A stretch of 64,000 bases of DNA, taken from assembly GCA_900470155.1 (NCBI GenBank), contig UBZT01000004.1, positions 124,001-188,000 of the forward strand, read 5' to 3'. The notes beneath the pieces were generated by a model, which was not told the origin of the DNA, did no database searches, and worked only from the letters and a program-made list of their open reading frames with translations. Both the position numbers and the translations under genes were made by a program. Origin of the DNA: Hyphomicrobiales bacterium (GTDB lineage: Bacteria; Pseudomonadota; Alphaproteobacteria; Rhizobiales; Rhizobiaceae). Positions 61,170 through 64,000 of this stretch are shown here, piece after piece (the stretch's first letter is position 1; each line of letters opens with the position of its first letter).

Positions 61170-62057
61170 CTATGGCTTTTCGGCCGGCGGAACTGCGGCT
61201 TCGCCCTTGCTGGCGGTCAGATATTGGTCGAAGATCTGCTCCATGCTCTTCTGATAGCTCTTCTGGACCTCCAGGCCGCTGTCGAACATCGAGTTCATCA
61301 TGGCGGTGAAGCCGGCCTGATCTTCGGCTGCGGCAGGTTTCGCCTCTTCCCTGGCGGACTGCGCGGGATTTTCTGTCGGCTTGCCACCGGCTGCCGCGCC
61401 ATAGGAGGCCGCCATATCCTGAAATGCCTTGGCGAACGGATTGTCGAAAAACGGATTGCCGGTGGCGGTCTCGGGCTTCTTTGCCCCGCCCATCATGTCC
61501 TGGAAAGCCTTGGTGAAGGGGTTGTCAAAGATGTTGGCATGCGGCTGCGGTTTCGGCTGCATGCCGGTGCTTTCCAGCCATTGCTGCATCATCTTGTTCA
61601 TCGGCGAGTTGGCAAAGGCATCCGCACCGGGAAACTGGCCGGTCGTCTGCTTGAAAAGGCCGCCCATGATCGTGTCGGCCATCGCCGGCATCATCTGCTT
61701 GAGCACGTCCTGGCCGATGCCTGTCAGCTGGGCGGCCTGGGCGGCAATCGCTCGCGACATGTCCTTGGAGCCGAACAGCTGCTGGAGAACCTGATTGCCG
61801 TCGGCCACGCCCTGCGGCGTGAAGGCTGAGCTCATGTCCTCGAAATACTTGGCGTAGTTGCCAGAGGTCATGGACGAGATCAGGGTGGAGAAATCGTATG
61901 GGTTGCTGGCGCTGCGCTTGAAACCGGAGGCGAAGGCCGGCGTCAGGGCCGCCATGGCCTTGGCCGCCTGCTCTTGGGCAAGTCCGAACTGACGGGCCAT
62001 GGCATCCATCGCCGTGCCGTTCTGCGCCTGAAGCATCATGTCGAACAGTGGCAGCAT
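61170..62057 (-). CDS. DUF937-like protein with tandem FDNPF-KAFQDM repeat
   Basis: The 295-residue protein is soluble and Ala/Met/Gln-rich. The N-terminal part (residues 1-150: LFDMMLQAQNGTAMDAMARQFGL, MMPAMADTIMGGLFKQ) looks like DUF937. A 12-residue motif FDNPFxKAFQDM occurs twice (residues 177-188 and 204-215). A disordered, Pro- and Glu-rich stretch follows, then a helical end with EVQKSYQKSMEQIFDQYL. The open frame extends upstream, but ATG 62057 follows GGGGAGAAAACGTCC. Function unknown. Confidence 0.75.
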   Translation of the reverse strand: MLPLFDMMLQAQNGTAMDAMARQFGLAQEQAAKAMAALTPAFASGFKRSASNPYDFSTLISSMTSGNYAKYFEDMSSAFTPQGVADGNQVLQQLFGSKDMSRAIAAQAAQLTGIGQDVLKQMMPAMADTIMGGLFKQTTGQFPGADAFANSPMNKMMQQWLESTGMQPKPQPHANIFDNPFTKAFQDMMGGAKKPETATGNPFFDNPFAKAFQDMAASYGAAAGGKPTENPAQSAREEAKPAAAEDQAGFTAMMNSMFDSGLEVQKSYQKSMEQIFDQYLTASKGEAAVPPAEKP

Positions 62058-62191
62058 GGACGTTTTCTCCCCGGTTACATGCAGATCATCGCTGGCACTA
62101 TAACCGGAAAAAACACTGCGCAAACCGGTTTTTACCGGTGTTGCGAAAGCGCCAGTGTGTTGCAAAGAGCGGGGCCGTCGCAGCCCCGCGA

Positions 62192-63565
62192 TCAATACTG
62201 GTATTCTTCGAAAGCCGGATCGATCCGACCACCCCAACGACCATGATAGAGCGACAGCATGTCGTCGGCCAGCGTCGTGCCCTTGGCGAGCACTTCGTCC
62301 AGCGGGCCGAGGAACACGCTCTCGTCCTGGCCTTCGCCATTGAGACGTGCACGGGCCTTCAGGCCCTGCCGTGACAAATCGACAACGTCGCGCGCCACAT
62401 GCATCAGCGGGCGGCCGGCAATTGAAGCCTTCAGGCCCTGCGCCGGAACGGTGTCGCGCATGTGGATCACGTCGTCGACGGTCCAGTCGGCAGTCAGTTC
62501 GTCGGCGGCGGCAAGGGCTGCGTCATCGTAGAGCAGGCCGACCCAGAAGGCCGGAAGCGCGCAGATCCGCCGCCATGGACCACCATCGGCGCCACGCATT
62601 TCCAGGAAGCGCTTGAGGCGGACATCCGGAAACAGCGTCGAAAGGTGGTTGGTCCAGTCGCCGAGTGTCGGCTCCCATTCGGCCACCTCGCCCTTCAGCG
62701 CACCGTCCATGAACTGACGGAAGGTGACATGGGTGCAATCGTGATAACGCCCGTCGCGCACGATGAAATACATCGGCGCCTCGATAGCCCAGCGCACATA
62801 GTCCCCGAAACAGAAATCCTTGGAGAAGGTGAAGGGCAAAACACCGGCGCGCTGATTGTCGGTGTCGCGCCAGATATCGCCGCGCCAGGAGACCAGCCCG
62901 TTCGGCTTGCCTTCGGTGAACGGCGAGGAGGCGAACAGCGCGGTGGCCAGCGACTGCAGCTTCATTGACACGCGCATCTTCTGGCGCATGTCGGCCTCCG
63001 ACGAAAAGTCGAGGTTCACCTGGATCGTGCAGGTCCGGTACATCATGTCGAGACCCTTGCTGCCGACCTTCGGCATGTAGCGGGTCATGATGTCGTAGCG
63101 CTGCTTCGGCATGCGCGGCGTTTCGGCCAGCGTCCATTTCGGGCTGCCGCCAAGGCCGAGGAAACGGATGCCCATCGGTTCCGCGACGTCGCGCAGAACG
63201 GCCAGGTGATGGTTCGATTCCTTGCAGGTCTGGTGCAGCGTTTCCACCGGCGCACCGGAAAGCTCGAACTGGCCGCCGGGCTCGATCGAGATTGCGCCCA
63301 TGCCCGACTGTTCGCCAAGGCCGATGATATTGTCACCGTCCATGATCGGATCCCAGCCAAGCTTTGCCTGCATGCCCTTCAGGAGCGCTGCAATGCTCGC
63401 GTCGCCAAAATACGGCACGGGGCTGTTGTCGGCGCGGAAGAAGGCGAATTTTTCGTGCTCTGTGCCGATCCGGAACGCCTCTTTCGGCTTGGAGCCGGCG
63501 GCCATATAGGCGGCCATGTCCTCAATGGAGCCGAGGGGTGTATCGTCGGTCGTGTCACGAGCCAT
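62192..63565 (-). CDS. gshA: Glutamate-cysteine ligase, plant type
   Basis: The 457-residue enzyme makes gamma-glutamylcysteine, the first step of glutathione synthesis, and belongs to the group shared by plants and alphaproteobacteria. The sequence GTEHEKFAFFRADNSPVPYFGDASIAALLKG near the N terminus and MGAISIEPGGQFELSGAPVETLHQTCKESNHHLAVLRDVAEPM are characteristic; SFHDCTHVTFRQFMDG and RDGRYHDCTH hold further conserved residues. Downstream neighbour on the 5' side is rsmE. The gene ends with PAFEEYQY. Confidence 0.95.
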   Translation of the reverse strand: MARDTTDDTPLGSIEDMAAYMAAGSKPKEAFRIGTEHEKFAFFRADNSPVPYFGDASIAALLKGMQAKLGWDPIMDGDNIIGLGEQSGMGAISIEPGGQFELSGAPVETLHQTCKESNHHLAVLRDVAEPMGIRFLGLGGSPKWTLAETPRMPKQRYDIMTRYMPKVGSKGLDMMYRTCTIQVNLDFSSEADMRQKMRVSMKLQSLATALFASSPFTEGKPNGLVSWRGDIWRDTDNQRAGVLPFTFSKDFCFGDYVRWAIEAPMYFIVRDGRYHDCTHVTFRQFMDGALKGEVAEWEPTLGDWTNHLSTLFPDVRLKRFLEMRGADGGPWRRICALPAFWVGLLYDDAALAAADELTADWTVDDVIHMRDTVPAQGLKASIAGRPLMHVARDVVDLSRQGLKARARLNGEGQDESVFLGPLDEVLAKGTTLADDMLSLYHGRWGGRIDPAFEEYQY

Positions 63566-63718
63566 GAAGGTAACCTTGTTGGGCTTTGTCGCAGGGCGCG
63601 TAGGCCCATGGGGACAGGTGATTGGACCGGAAATTTGTTGTGTGCAAGTGAAAAACTCTCAAGGCCTGCTCAAAAAAGAGAAACGCCGTACTCTTGAAAT
63701 TGACGTTTGCGAAACCGC

Positions 63719-64000
63719 CTACCGCCAGTCCCCGATTGCCGCCTGCACCACGGCCATGGCCGCGACGGCCGCCGTATCGGCGCGCAGGATCCGCGGCCCG
63801 AGCGGGATGGCGGTGACGAAGGGCAGGGCGCGCAGCAGCTCGCGTTCCTCGTCCGAGAATCCGCCCTCCGGACCGACCAGCAAAGCCAATGAGCGTTCGG
63901 TGATGGCCTGGAGCGCCGGCAGCGGGTTCTGCGTACTGGCATCCTCGTCGCAATAGATGATCCGTCGTTCCGAAGGCCAGCGCTCCAGCATGTCCTTCAG
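63719..64000 (-). CDS. rsmE: 16S rRNA (uracil1498-N3)-methyltransferase, C-terminal part
   Basis: The gene enters from the right edge of the window, so only its C-terminal 93 or so residues are visible. The SPOUT-family sequence [55 protein letters not shown] includes the GPEGGFSxxE motif and the ILRxxTA motif that bind S-adenosylmethionine in a trefoil knot. The stop codon is at 63719. It lies 153 bases upstream of gshA on the same strand, an order seen in many rhizobia. Confidence 0.95.
   Translation of the reverse strand: MKDMLERWPSERRIIYCDEDASTQNPLPALQAITERSLALLVGPEGGFSDEERELLRALPFVTAIPLGPRILRADTAAVAAMAVVQAAIGDWR

Overview
The window looks like a chromosomal segment from an alphaproteobacterium of the family Rhizobiaceae (Rhizobium/Agrobacterium/Sinorhizobium relatives). 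Reasons: a zwf-pgl-edd Entner-Doudoroff operon, a RirA-type iron regulator beside an Fe(3+)-binding protein gene, a PdhS-like histidine kinase, a plant-type gshA next to rsmE, a phasin, VtlR/LsrB-like LysR and DUF1127 genes, a tRNA-His without G-1, and GC-rich codon use. The identification rests on gene content, not on a database search. Nearly everything is core metabolism and regulation. I see no prophage, CRISPR array, intact insertion sequence or rRNA.

Layout. 1-1.7 kb: ECF sigma factor/anti-sigma operon divergent from a secreted-protein gene; both sides carry the same promoter-like signature. 1.7-3.5 kb: cytoplasmic double-PAS chemoreceptor. 3.8-7.9 kb: zwf-pgl-edd. 8-12 kb: glutamine-synthetase-like enzyme plus FAD oxidase (amine/polyamine catabolism type) and a BaiN-type flavoprotein. 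12.7-15.3 kb: transmembrane chemoreceptor. 15.4-19 kb: cspA, rsgA, small genes and a LysR regulator. 19.2-22.2 kb: isocitrate lyase divergent from a ScfR/RamB-type regulator. 22.3-26.4 kb: putrescine-type ABC importer. 26.5-33.5 kb: small membrane protein, AsmA-family protein, acetoacetyl-CoA synthetase, a candidate micro-ORF transcript, a ferric iron permease and a LysE-family exporter. 33.6-38.1 kb: 1475-residue PdhS-like kinase. 38.3-38.7 kb: phasin.

38.9-40.6 kb: tRNA-His followed by about 1.6 kb of more AT-rich DNA with two unrecognised membrane-protein genes, the only clearly accessory-looking stretch. 40.6-44.9 kb: ilvE, then two divergent HupE/UreJ-like genes, an unrecognised multi-pass membrane protein and a DUF1007-like periplasmic protein, possibly a nickel/cobalt-related cassette. 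44.9-49.3 kb: LysR plus ABM monooxygenase, an Rrf2 regulator divergent from a thioredoxin-reductase-like flavoprotein, and mmsA. 49.5-54 kb: DUF898 protein, M48 peptidase, fbpA and rirA with an IRO-like operator, and a secreted unknown. 54.3-58.8 kb: patatin-like phospholipase, then oxyR divergent from katG, with paired hairpins after katG. 58.9-64 kb: TetR, LysR/DUF1127 pair, DUF937-like protein, gshA and the 3' part of rsmE.

How it fits together: several neighbouring units handle carbon storage and acetyl-CoA use (glyoxylate shunt, acetoacetyl-CoA synthetase, phasin), polyamine uptake and breakdown, iron homeostasis, and peroxide/redox defence (oxyR-katG, gshA, Rrf2/flavoprotein). Regulators mostly sit divergently beside their probable targets, and many of these gaps carry repeats or palindromes, listed as candidate operators. 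All positions were read by eye; operator and terminator calls are sequence patterns, not measured sites.
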